From positions 635,284-699,283 of the forward strand of contig ML976996.1 in NCBI GenBank assembly GCA_010015675.1: a DNA stretch of 64,000 bases, written 5' to 3'. Below, in pieces: positions 1 to 10,506 of this stretch. This DNA comes from Byssothecium circinans. Taxonomy: Eukaryota; Ascomycota; Dothideomycetes; Pleosporales; Massarinaceae. Under the pieces are notes generated by a model. That model made no database searches. It was not told where the DNA came from and saw only the letters and a list, made by a program, of their open reading frames with translations. The translations under genes and the position numbers were made by a program. The stretch's first letter is position 1. Every line of letters starts with the position of its first letter.

Positions 1-1517
1 ATGCCCAGCACGGAATGAAGTAACCGTCTGTCACAAATTGACCGACTCCAGATCGAATCTTTTCGCCATCGACTCCCCGCTTTCCAACCAGTCCCTAACA
101 TTTCATTGTATCACTCGGCTTTTAGACAGGCCACGGACTCAACATGCCAGTAGGGGTGTCGTGCTTCTAGTCGAATGGCACAAGGAGTTCAATGTAAAGA
201 GTTAGAAAGTAGACGATGAGTGAGGTCCTTATACTCGCATTTCTGGCTTTTGAGTTGGCTACAAGCTTTTGTAATACAAGCTGAGACGCCTTGGAGAAAA
301 TTGTGAAAATAACAGCGACGATTCCGAAGTAGAGTTAGTGATGCTAAAGCTCAACATCACCATCACCGCAGTGCTTATCCGTTGTCTTCTCAAGCAACCG
401 CTCACCCGCAAATTTCCACTTTCCTAAACAGCGACCTCCCAATCTCCGAGCCAGACACATCAGCGAAGTCGTAGAGAGCTTTGATCGCTCTCCACCCAAT
501 GACACCACCTCACATGCAACCAAATCTTCAACGTTTTTAGGGTACCGGACGCAGACGCAGACCATAAAGTAGAATAACTCAAATATTGGTCAGACTCTTC
601 GAAGCAGTCAACGCAGTGTGAAGAAGAAGGAAACAGCGCGATATCCAGCGTAGTATTTATATCCTTCCACCTCCAACTCCAGCCGTTGGAAAGAACCCTA
701 ACACATCTGCTCAGATATTTATGCCGAAGCACAAGATCGCATGCATAGAGTTAGAATAAAGGTCATCACCATCATCACGAGCACAACCCGCCTTCCTTCC
801 ACGACAACGACCTACCAGAACCCACAAACTCACGCCACCACATCTCATCTCGTATTCTTAATTTTTCATCCCCAGACAATCCCTCCACCAACACACTCCT
901 CCATTATCGAGGTGTAATGGATTTTAGAGAACCCCGGGCACAAGTCCATGTGTCGCGTGGCAGCAACTTTTGATATTTGCGTCCCAACGCGAGCGGCACA
1001 ATGTGAAGAGAGGAGATCTACAAGTAATCGAGGGGAATTTTATACCCTCAATCCCACAGCCGCAAACTGCTCAAGGACTAGCTTCTACGTTTCCAGACAT
1101 TTAAGAGCATATAAGTGAGTCCCTAGTACTAAAAGCATCGATGACGAAACTCGCCATCGCCAAATCATGAATTCCTCTCCTCCGTACCCAATACGTTCCT
1201 CCAAAACACATATAATGTCCATCCGCCTGTAACGGAACAACACCTATGGCTGGAAAATAGCTGGTATTTTTGACTTCGTAGCCAAACATAGTTGGTACAT
1301 CTCTTGAATCTTTGACCATTTCCCCCAATGTCTCATACAACGGCTACTTTTTTATTTCTAGAACCCTGCCAATATAACAAGTACGTGCATATTGGCACCT
1401 TCCTTCCTGATCGACAAAGGCTCGTCTTGAATGGCAAAAATGAGCGGTGCTTCCCACAGAGTCGTCAGTGCCACGCATTTCCACATCTCCCAGTGTTTAC
1501 TGTCCCGCTTTCCCCCA
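1..1517. other. No supportable gene
   Basis: Only short overlapping open frames are present on both strands. A 79-codon minus-strand frame at 1101-1340 reads somewhat protein-like but matches no family I recognise. The right edge is the 3' flank of the ADP-ribosylglycohydrolase gene. Confidence 0.5.
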
Positions 1518-2571
1518 CTATCCGCTCCCCTGCTGCAGCCGTAAAATACGAATCGCAGCCTCCTCAAATTCCCCCCGGAACTGCAGTTTCTCCAACCACC
1601 TCTGGGGGATCTTCTCTACCCCATCCCTCGCACCAAGCAACCCCCCCGCGATAGCCCCGTTGGTATCACTATCCCCCCCAATCCGGACCACATCAACCAG
1701 CACATCTTCAAAAGGCCTTGGATCAAGCAGTGCAGCAATCGCCAGCTTCAGACTATTAAGCACGTAGCCAGACGAATTAAAAGCCACATCGCCTCGGGGA
1801 CCATCACTCGCGATCTTCGCCAACGGGAGCGTCTCGCCGTCTTTTGATAGCATCTGTAACATTTGCGCAATCCAAGGTATTTGCGACTGTCTTGCCCATG
1901 TCTACAGCTTCCTGCGGCGTCTTGTCGCCGCTGACGAGAGCAGCGACAGTCTCATTGTACGCTGCACAAGCGACCGTGCATCTCGGGTCGTTATGAGTGA
2001 ACTCGCTGATAGCCATCGACTCGTCCCGTCGCCTCTCTGCTGTCGATGCAAACAGCCCCGTGGGAATACACCGCATCAGGCTCCCATTGCCCGCGCTGTC
2101 GATGCCAGCGCCAGATTTTGCCGGGTTCTTTATCTTCTTGTAGTGCTGGAGGCCAGTCCTCGTGGCGTTGCCAATGTCGATTGGACGTGTGCCTTTTTTG
2201 CGGCCTGGCCAGTTCCCCTCGTTCCATTGGAACGCGTACTCGGCTGCTGCTTTGGCGATGTTGAACTCTTGCTCTTGTACTGATGATGACTGTGACTGCG
2301 ACTGTGTGCTTCCGGCCTGTTTGTGTTTGTTCTCCTCGTAGTCGAGGTAGGCTAGCAGGACAGCTCGCGTAAGATCCGTGTCATCTGTTGCTTGGCCGGC
2401 GGGCCAGTTGAGCGTGCCGCCCCCGATGATTTCTCGCAATCCGTGGGGATATTGCCGGATGATTTGGGACCAGGGCTTGAACTCAAGAGTGGCACCCAAT
2501 GAGTCGCCGCAGTGGACGCCTAAGAGGGCTCCGAGCGTTCTTGAGATACGGATATCGTTTGGTGAAGACAT
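1518..2571 (-). CDS. ADP-ribosylglycohydrolase family protein
   Basis: Predicted enzyme of the DraG/ADP-ribosylhydrolase family, which removes ADP-ribose from proteins or small molecules using a two-metal centre. Family motifs appear in order: GALLGVHCGDSLGATLE near the N-terminus, ATDDTDL (metal-binding TDDT), NGSLMR in the middle, and GGDSDTNGAIAGGLLGA near the C-terminus. The start is the ATG at 2571. The frame changes near 1860, and the simplest model is a 52-nt GT-AG intron (1905-1854) joining exons 2571-1906 and 1853-1518 into 333 residues, normal for the family. No clear branch-site motif is visible in that intron, so a frameshift is the alternative. The substrate cannot be told from sequence. 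The family call is firm; the splice is moderate. Confidence 0.85.
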
Positions 2572-3461
2572 TGGTTGTCTCGGTGGAGAAGATGGGTTTG
2601 GACTAGGAGGGGATGCTGCTTTGACAAATGTTGATGATGGAGTGAGTTTCTACCTATGCTCGAGTATTTGGCTGCACCGCCATAATAGCTGGAGAGTCGC
2701 GACTGTAAGTGGTTGCCTACTGCTAGCGCAGCACGTGGTAGTAAAAGTAGTCTAGCCTACATATGTAATCACACATGCAGGTGGCAATTTACCTTTTTAC
2801 TCAGAGAAACCATCAGATTCCTAGATCATCATCATCATCATCATTCACTACTCCATATTTTCATCACGCTGCTGCTCTTCCCGATCTCCTAAGTTCACAT
2901 GTTTGCAGCTCTCGTTTTTCTTTCTTTCGCACCGATCTTTAAAAAAAAAAAAAGGAAGCCAAACACTACTTCCATTCCCCCTCTCATAGTGTTGGTGAAC
3001 ATACGGCTTTAGCGAACCAACTCAAACCACCATAGACTGACGCTTCGTCGAGTTCTAGTAAAATCCACGAGTGAAGCTGTGTAAGGAAGAAGGGAGGATC
3101 CCACCAAGACCAAGATTTTTATGCCGCGGAAAGCCACGCTAGCGAATTCGCACGTGAGTAACACGAGCACACATGCAGGGTCAGAAAGTCGTAGGACGAT
3201 CCAGCAAATTTTGCATGGAATTGGAATTGTACAGGATGGATTCATAACACACACAATACCCATACAGACATGATTGGAATTCCTTCATCTATAAAGCTTA
3301 AGCTTCTCACCAACTTCCATCATGGCGCCATGGAGCCCACACACAATGCAATCCATGTAATACACCTGAGGCTTCCAGAACTAAGAAGCTGGGCCGGAGC
3401 CTTTCCAATGGAAAGAAAATACCCGATTTAAAAAAGTAGGGATGCTCTACACATGACACAA
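2572..3461. other. Intergenic, upstream of the ADP-ribosylglycohydrolase gene
   Basis: Holds an ATC trinucleotide run at about 2825-2845 and a 13-base A run at 2941-2953. It combines the promoter side of the gene at 1518-2571 with the 3' side of the oxysterol-binding gene. No gene is supported. Confidence 0.5.
2825..2845. repeat. ATC microsatellite
   Basis: About seven tandem ATC units in the intergenic region. Confidence 0.8.
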
Positions 3462-5518
3462 TCATGACTCCGCATCGTGGAACTCATCCTCTTCATGCGT
3501 ATCAGAATCATACCTTCTCAGGGCTCTATGATGTTTATCAGGCTGGTCTTGCACCGAGTTCAACAGCTTCGACGGCGGGATTTCCTTCGCATAAGCATGT
3601 TCCTTGTTCGCCGTGTTGTTTTCCGGCACGGATTGCGTCTTCGTCGGTGGGATTGCACCTTCAGTGATATGAATGGGATTATTCGGTGATGTCTGTTGTT
3701 TTGGTGCAGGTACAACGGGATCGCTGAGGTCGATCAGATCCCCAAAAATCTGTTGGTTTTGTTGCTGTGGAAGTTCGGGTTGTGATCTCATTGTTTCCAG
3801 GGTGGGCTGTCGAGTGGAAGGATGGTGGTCGGTAGATCCGGTATGCGTCCTTGAGGGTATGCTGAATTTGCGGGTTGGTGATTGGCCAGGGAGGATGGCC
3901 GCAATCTGGAGGATCTGTTTGGTCTGCTCTTCTGGAGTCTTGCCATCACTACACAAGAATTAACTCAGATCGCGTAAAAAACGATGAATGACTTACACCT
4001 TGGCGTTGATGATCCAGTCCAGATCTTCTTCCCCTGCCCCCTTCCCGCCTGGCCCTTCATCTACCCGTCGGAAGAGTTGGGGATGCCAGTCAACACCGTC
4101 ATTCATCCGCTTCGCAGCCTCTTCTCTCTGGATATTTTCTATCCGCGCTTTGTCCTCGGTCGCTGTGTCTTGGTCCTTTTGTTTCACGGCTTCGGTTACG
4201 ACGTGCCATAGTCGCTGTGACTCCCGCTCGTCCTGCTCTTCAAGTGGCCGAGCCTTTGGCGGTGTGTGTCGTGCATGCGTTGCGTCGAACAGAAGCTCTT
4301 TCTTGCCAGTCTTCGCCACAGTCAGCCTACCGTGAGTCACATATAAAGAGGTGGCGTCTAGTGCTTACCGTCAGATCCTTAATGTACATCTCCTGATTCC
4401 ATAGACCTGAAAGCTCATAAAGGTGCTTGCCGGACTTGTCACTTATGAAGCCGCCGATGGCGTTGTATGTTCCACCAAAGTAGCCCTTGGTCTTGAACTC
4501 GAGATCGGCCACCATCCCCGTTTCCGGACACCGGATGTAGCTGTGGTCGCCGAGCTCGTACTTCATGTTGCCGAACAGTATGCCGCGCGCATACATGTTG
4601 GGCTGTGTAATGAAGCTGCAATTGTCAGCCCCTATCCCAGTGACCGCAACTTTCAACATACAATCTCTCGCCTGTATTCAAGAACCTCATCACAGCCAAG
4701 CCCTCCATCATGCTGGCCGCCGAGTTGCCGAGAAACTTACTCCGCGGCTTCAGTGTGCCGTCTATCCGTATGTGGTGCTCGGGTGCCATGAAAAAGTAGC
4801 TCGACTTGGGCGGGTGATGCGACGTCTGCTCCGATATGTAGTATCCGCGCGTGTTGTCCGGGTAGTCCCAATAGCAGGTGAAGATCTCGCCGAGGATCGG
4901 ATTCAGCGGCTTCTTCACTCCCCTACATTCACATCAGCTGGTGCTTGTGGGATATGTGTGCATGGGCAAAGCATACGGAGGTTTGATGTGCCAACCGCTG
5001 AGGTAGAACTTTGTCACGGCTACGAATCGTTGTACAGGGTCTTCGATCTTGGTCATGGGGAGGAGCGTCTCGGGATGTGCCATGAAACTATCACCAGCCG
5101 TCAGCCTTTTCATTGCCTTTGGAGTGTCCGAAGCCATCCGCGCACTTTGTTATCCTTTCAAGCATCGACCGCGGTTCCAATATAAACGTAGGCAGCGTTA
5201 CGCGACTGAGGTCCGCACCGGGTCGCAGTTGCGATATAATGTGTGTGAGCACTGAATTTCCAAGTCAGCTCTTCTAGTTCCCCTCTCTTGAGCAATATGT
5301 TGGCAGAGACGTACCGTTGCCCTGCTCCGCGTCCACCACCGTCTCGTCATCTGCCGTGACCGCATCGCCTCTCGTGGAGTCAGTCGAAGATCGGTTGCCT
5401 TCAATTTACGTTAGCCTCTACGGTCGCCATGGCATTTTTCTTGAGGAAGTTTAAGGGGAAATGGTGGACATGACGCACTTGTCAGCGAGTGCCGCCTGTG
5501 GCCGTGTCCGAGGACCAT
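3462..5518 (-). CDS. Oxysterol-binding protein, Osh4/KES1 type
   Basis: Lipid-transfer protein of the OSBP-related family. Short members such as yeast Osh4 exchange sterol and PI4P between membranes of the secretory pathway. Eight exons fit: 5518-5479, 5398-5315, 5251-5146, 5087-4977, 4922-4662, 4615-4369, 4310-3997 and 3948-3462, giving 549 residues. Visible motifs are [17 protein letters not shown] and [16 protein letters not shown] (lid and start of the fold), KPLNPILGE (PI4P-binding segment) and the family signature EQTSHHPP. There is no PH or ankyrin domain. It exceeds yeast Osh4 (about 430 residues) mainly through a Pro/Gln-rich C-terminal tail of about 160 residues encoded by the last exon. 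Introns 1 and 6 use GAAG acceptors directly after CTAAC/CTGAC branch motifs. The family call is very secure; exon 1 is the least certain part. Confidence 0.93.
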
Positions 5519-6018
5519 GGTAGCTGTATATTGGTATGGGAGATGTTGTGGTGTGGATCAAGCGTTTAGTCTTTGAAGCAAACGTTCTAGGCTTTTGGTA
5601 GGCAGCAGGTAGGCGAATTGTGTAGGCGCGTAGAGCGACAGTGACATGGTGTGGCTTTGCACTGCCAGCAAGGAGTAGAGCGGCCAAGCGATGACGGAAC
5701 ACGCGGAGGACGCGGGGGAAGAATTGACGGTAAGAACGCACGTGGGGGTATTCTGCCCCACCTTGTGAATCACTAAACAAACACATCTTAAAACATGATT
5801 CATGTTGCTTCCTTTTCTTAGTGTCTACACCTTGAACTGCAACACAAACACATACGGCATCGGACGGGGTTTGAGGAAGAGACAACATGTCTTGACCCTC
5901 AACCTAACACCCTCACTCCACCTGCAAGCCAACCTGGCACCAATGACTCCTCAGCCGGCCACTCTTCGACAACCCAACATACATAAATCAAATGCGCTCA
6001 GAAAGCCATAGTGCCACG
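5519..6018. other. Intergenic, upstream of the oxysterol-binding gene
   Basis: Promoter side of the oxysterol-binding gene. No further gene or clear regulatory motif is supported. Confidence 0.4.
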
Positions 6019-6475
6019 TCAATCTGCAACGTACTGCGCGCCTTCAATATCCACCGTCGCATCAATATTCTTCATCAGGGTCTCAGGGTCGGACCAATAC
6101 TGACCAGTATCACAACTGCTGCTCTCCAATGAACATCTGCGTAACGCTGCTCGCTGCTTCACAGCCCAGTAGTCACCAATCGAAATAGCGATGATGGGTG
6201 CCAGGAAGATATCAAGACATGCCATGAAGTCAGAAGTCTAAGAGGCTGGTGCTGGCGGCGCTCGTCACCATCTTCCACGACACCACGACCCACCCACTGA
6301 TGAATGTTGCGATGACGGCTGCCCTTCGTAGATTAGGGAAGAGCGACGCCATCTACCTATGTAGTTTGATGCTGAGACCATGTTCGCGGAGACATTGACA
6401 TCCATTAAAGGTGCTATCTCGTAGAGAACTTGACAAAAGGGAAAATCTCCAACGATGAGTCGAGTTCTCCGCAAC
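6019..6475 (-). pseudogene. Relic of an NCS1-family nucleobase/allantoin permease
   Basis: Fragments of one NCS1 transporter can be read on the minus strand in order but in shifting frames. First comes VNVSANMVSASN (about 6365-6405), matching the NxSANxxSAxND segment of uracil/allantoin permeases. Next is MASLFPN then LRRAAVIATFISGWVVVSWK (about 6265-6345), matching the ALFPxYINIRRG...GGWV...PWK stretch. Last is MACLDIFLAPIIAISIGDYWAVK (about 6150-6225), matching FLAPIxGIxIxDYWxVK. An in-frame TGA after SLLDF, at least two frame changes and the absence of the N-terminal two thirds show that it is dead. The family assignment rests on motif order; the substrate is unknown. Confidence 0.75.
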
Positions 6476-6717
6476 TTTACGTTAAAATCCCGGCTCCCTT
6501 TCCCATTGCATCAATGAGTAACAGATTAAAAAAGAGTGAGAACACACGTCATCGATTCGCATTATAAACCCTTCTAAAAGGATGAAAGCATACCCGCCCT
6601 GTTATCCTTTCGCAATACATGGAATTCCGTCTACATCCGGGAAGGGTATCAGCTAAAAAAAAGAAATTCATCTCCCACCTTTGACCTCCATGTGCCAACT
6701 CCAAGCTTCCACAGCCT

Positions 6718-7567
6718 TTAGGATAGCTTCTCCACCCATTTGAGACTCTCATCATCCTTTCCAATAACCTCCACACCCGCCTTCTCATACTCCTTCAGCA
6801 CTTCCTCCATACACGACGGGTCCACTGCCTTAGTCGCCTCCCCAATAACCCTCGTCTTGAACCCCTCCTTCACCGCATCAAGCGCCGTATACCTCACGCA
6901 ATAATCCGCCGCCAGCCCCGCAACAAAAACATCCGTCACGTGCTTATCACGCAGCAACTTCGCCAACCTACTGCGACTCACACAAGGACTCTGGAACGGA
7001 TCCGCAAACGCAGAGTACATTTCCACACGCTTGTCGGTCCCTTTTTCTACAATCTCGTCCACCTTGTCCACATGCAGTTCTGGGAGCAACTTGCTTCCGT
7101 CGGTTCCCTGGACACAGTGGTCGGGCCAGAGGCGCGTTCGTTCGGATTCGGAGGGGTTTAGGGGGTTGGTGATGGTGATGAAGGATTCGAAGGGCTTGTT
7201 GTTGGGGGGTGGGTGGTTCGAGGCGAAGGATATGTGATCTTGCGGGTGGAAGTCTTTTGTTGCGACTTTGAGGGGGAAGGGGAGGGTGAGGAGCGCGTTG
7301 AGGAGGGGGACGATGGTGCGGCCGTCGGTTACTGCTAGGGAGCCCTTCTGTAGATTTTGTTACTATTGGGATTTGGCAGTGGTAGCTTTGGTGTCCCGGT
7401 TGAGGCCTGGCGACCCTTTACTACTTGAAGTATAGAGAAGCGATGCCAAACTTCTGCTCCATGAGTGTATAGAGTAGGGCGCATCGGTAAAAGTATATAG
7501 AATTGCTTACAGGCGGGCAAAAATCTTCCTGGACGTCGACAATGACGAGTGCGGGGACGAAGGCCAT
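6718..7567 (-). CDS. PNC1: Nicotinamidase (PNC1-like)
   Basis: Isochorismatase-fold hydrolase that converts nicotinamide to nicotinic acid in the NAD salvage pathway and so limits nicotinamide inhibition of sirtuins. Two exons, 7567-7511 and 7347-6718, join in phase to give 228 residues, close to yeast Pnc1. The product starts MAFVPALVIVDVQEDF, supplying the catalytic Asp of the D-x-Q-x-D-F motif. KDFHPQDH and WPDHCVQGT hold the expected metal ligands, and AGLAADYCVRYTALDA holds the nucleophilic Cys. A Lys lies in IVEKGTDKRVEMYSAF, where the third catalytic residue is expected. The 163-nt intron is long for this window. It diverges from COX4 with 400 bp between start codons. Very secure. Confidence 0.94.
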
Positions 7568-7967
7568 GGTGATAGTATGGGGGAGGAGTGAGTGGAGGGG
7601 TGTGGTGGATGGTATGTGATGGACAGACGAGGGGAGTCATATAGCAGGCGCGTAACCGTTCATGAGCCCACCTTTTGTCGTCGTTTCTGCGGCACGTTCT
7701 CGGATCCATCTACCGTACTAGCTACAAGTAGCTCGCGGTCTCGAGGTCCAGCTGTGGATATACGCGCCATCTGACAGGCTGACACCTAGACCACCGCCGC
7801 GTTGTCATGCAGCTCGTCACTGTGGCTGTGGGTGTGGCTTAAGCAAACGCAGCTGCTGACTCATCCGCCAAGAGCTCATGCGATGATTGAACCACCAAAT
7901 CCACCGTCTATCTGCAAACCACCGCTGCAGCCCACACCACCACCTCTCCACTCCAATTGCGCCCGCC
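7568..7967. promoter_or_regulatory. Divergent promoter region, nicotinamidase / COX4
   Basis: The 400 bp between the two start codons must hold both promoters and 5' leaders. No long open frame is convincing here. The only strong short motif I see is TGACTCA, listed separately. Confidence 0.5.
7857..7863. promoter_or_regulatory. TGACTCA (Gcn4/CpcA- or AP-1-type site)
   Basis: A perfect TGACTCA lies 105 bp upstream of the COX4 ATG. bZIP factors such as Gcn4/CpcA bind this motif. A 7-mer can occur by chance, so function is inference. Confidence 0.25.
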
Positions 7968-8899
7968 ATGTTCGTCTCGCGCTCTGCCATTGCCGTCGCC
8001 AGGCGAGCTGCCCCCCGCGCCCTTGCCCGCCGCACCTTCACCACCTCCTTCGTCCACCGTAAGTCGCTCAAGCAGGGGAGGAGCTATCGTACGATCCGAA
8101 TCGCGACGCTGACCATCGATTGCAGGCGATTCGACCGAGAAGCCCACGTCGGGACAGCCGAAGAGTCTGGTGGAGGGGTACAAGAAGCTTGATGGTATGT
8201 CAATGCCGCGGTTCCTGCTGCCGTACCCGTGTTGCCGAGCTTGGAGCCGGGTCCACTGGTAGAGCTTGAGAGGGGCGCATTGGGAGCTCAATTGCTAATG
8301 TAAGGCTGCGTATAGAGATCAAGTCTGAAGCCGATCTTTTCGGGCCTGGTGCGAAGCCCGGTACCGTGCCTACCGACCTCGAACAAGCTACCGGTCTGGA
8401 ACGTCTTGAAATTTTGGGAAAGACGCAGGGCGTTGATATCTTCGATATGAAGCCGCTCGATGCCAGCCGTCTTGGTACGTCACCTACTATATGGTCTTGC
8501 TTAGGAGGGGAATTAAGGACGGAAGAATGGTATTCGAAGGAATGATGGCTGATGGAATATAGGCACTCTCGAGGACCCTATCGTTGTCAACTCTGCCGGC
8601 AACGAGCAGTACGTCGGCTGCACTGGCTACCCAGCCGACTCTCACAACGTCCTCTGGATCACCCTGACCCGCGAGGAACCTGTCAGCCGCTGCATGGAGT
8701 GCGGCTCCGCGTACAAGATGCACTACGTCGGTCCCCCCGATGACCCGCACGCACACGACCACGGCCACGGCCACCATGGTACGCTCCTGCTTTCACACTA
8801 TTTGGCAGAATGTCGTTTTATTAATGAATTGTAGAGAACCCATACCCCAGGCCGAAGAACATGTCCGATTTCATCAAGGCGGATTACTTGAACGCGTAA
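7968..8899 (+). CDS. COX4: Cytochrome c oxidase subunit IV (COX4; COX5B in animals)
   Basis: Nuclear-encoded, zinc-binding subunit of mitochondrial complex IV. Exons 7968-8058, 8126-8194, 8316-8474, 8563-8778 and 8835-8899 give 199 residues; the first four end in phase 1 at a GTRNGT donor. The N-terminus, MFVSRSAIAVARRAAPRALA, is an Arg-rich amphipathic mitochondrial presequence followed by RRTFTTSF. The conserved core is in exon 4: NEQYVGCTGYPADSHNVLW then SRCMECGSAYKM, with the Cys residues of the zinc site. A His-rich stretch (HAHDHGHGHHG) leads to the C-terminal PRPKNMSDFIKADYL. It converges with CGI121, only 190 bp apart. Very secure. Confidence 0.95.
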
Positions 8900-9089
8900 A
8901 GGTCAAATTTGATGTGTATCTATACAGTCATGCAGTAGATTTCCCTTTGTCACCTCCACTGCATCATTGTAGTATATTCGAATGGAGGTCTCTTTTTATT
9001 CGTGAGGTTCATGAGGTTCGTCCTCTTCGTATATGGATACTGTGCCCAGAATGCCATGACATGTACTTCAAAAGTCGGACTGCCATCCC

Positions 9090-9698
9090 TTACGTCCCCT
9101 TCAACGTCATAATCCCCATAATCACACTTTCCATCTCCCTCCTCTCATCCTTACCCTCCCCATTAACAACCCCCTTCGCTCCTTTCTTCCCCTTCCCCCC
9201 ATCGCTCAACTTGTAGATCTTTTTGATCTTACCCAAATCCGCCCACATGTCCAACTCCCCGCTCTCCTCCCCAATCTCCACGGCCTCCCCCTCCACCACC
9301 TCAGCCAAATGCCTCCCCACACTCTCCCGCGTGACCCCCTCCCCCAGCGAAATCTTGACCGCAATCATCTCTGTCGTCGTCTCACTGATGCCGAACTTGC
9401 GATACGCTTCGCCGATGTTGTTGTTCGGATGGAGACGGAAGACGAGTTCGGAATGCGGTGTGCGTGTTTTCAGGGTATTGGTGAGGTGGGCCTGGATTGC
9501 TAGGGCGGCGGAGAGGTAGAGTGGGAGAGGAGAGAGGATCATGGTGGCGTCGAGGAAGGCGTAGTCGAAGCTGGGGTTTGAGGAGAGGAGTTGGGATTTT
9601 AGGAATGAGGCGTTTTTAAGGTTTTTGAAGAGAGTGATGTGCAGGGGGTGGTGGGGGTAGTGGGGGAGTGTTATTGTGCGGGTGTGGGTGGGTGCCAT
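9090..9698 (-). CDS. CGI121: EKC/KEOPS complex subunit CGI121
   Basis: Subunit of the KEOPS/EKC complex, which makes the t6A37 modification of ANN-decoding tRNAs and is linked to telomere maintenance. In yeast Cgi121 binds Bud32 and helps recruit tRNA. One exon encodes 202 residues. The diagnostic block is HSELVFRLHPNNNIGEAYRK followed by FGISETTTEMIAVKI, which aligns with the xxIxxxLSPxNNIxDAxxxFGIxxxTxxLIxVKI core of CGI121/TPRKB. The N-terminal half (LPHYPHHPLHITLFKNLKNA) also fits. A Gly/Lys-rich insert near the C-terminus (DGGKGKKGAKG) is probably a loop. Its promoter side faces the Zn2Cys6 gene across about 800 bp. Confidence 0.9.
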   Translation of the reverse strand: MAPTHTRTITLPHYPHHPLHITLFKNLKNASFLKSQLLSSNPSFDYAFLDATMILSPLPLYLSAALAIQAHLTNTLKTRTPHSELVFRLHPNNNIGEAYRKFGISETTTEMIAVKISLGEGVTRESVGRHLAEVVEGEAVEIGEESGELDMWADLGKIKKIYKLSDGGKGKKGAKGVVNGEGKDERREMESVIMGIMTLKGT

Positions 9699-10506
9699 TG
9701 CTAAGGCCTTGGTTGGTTGATGATGGGTTTGGTTGAGATGGGGGTTTCTTTGTGGGACGGCGATGTCTCAGATGTAACTCCCTGCGGTTGGGTACCTAGG
9801 TAGGTGGGTAGGACGATGACTGTGTTGGGTGGTGCGCAACCCTCGTATGTCGATTGGTCGGAGACGAGAATGGGGTACTCAGGATATGGGATTTTAGTAC
9901 GCCGATAATTTAGAGGCGATGGGTCGATTTAGGGCGTTTGAAGAAATGCTCGCCAATATACATAGGTCCAATTCATCGGGGTGACCGCTTCGGGTGTAGT
10001 GATTTCCAAACGGGGAAGCGACTTGGCATGGCGCCCGGTCCAGCAGTTCACTGTGAAAAGAAGGTTGAAGTTTATGACGCGGTAAGCTCGGGCATTCAGG
10101 TGCGGTGATACGGTTCTTGAGAACTAGAATTGTCAATGAATCGCGACTTGGTCGTAGTGGTCGTCGCTCAGCTGGTTCTGCTGCACGTTGTCCGTATCGG
10201 AAAATTGCATGGTGGCAGTGACAGCTGAAATACCCCGTGACAATGAACGGGACGGGACAGCCAGCAGGTTGCAACAATCTCCAATCCCACTCAACCCGCA
10301 TCCACTCCTCCAGCACGCTTCCTCGGCGGTCCGGCGTGGCCCGACTGCAATGAAGGCCCACTGACACGCTGACACCCCGACACGTCAACGCATCGGCCCC
10401 GACTCTGCGGTCCTGGGTCTGGTGCGGCGGGTGACTGCAGCGGCTTCTTCCACGGCGATTCCCACACCGAGCGTGCAAGTGTCAGAGTCGCACCATAACA
10501 CATAAC
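9699..10506. other. Divergent intergenic region, CGI121 / Zn2Cys6 gene
   Basis: Holds the promoters of the two flanking genes. Minus-strand open frames here (9894-10478, 10291-10779) have no family features. Nothing else is supported. Confidence 0.45.

Noticed and set aside
1101..1340. 79-codon minus-strand frame with a protein-like feel
   Set aside because: Too short, no recognised motif and no neighbouring exon in phase.
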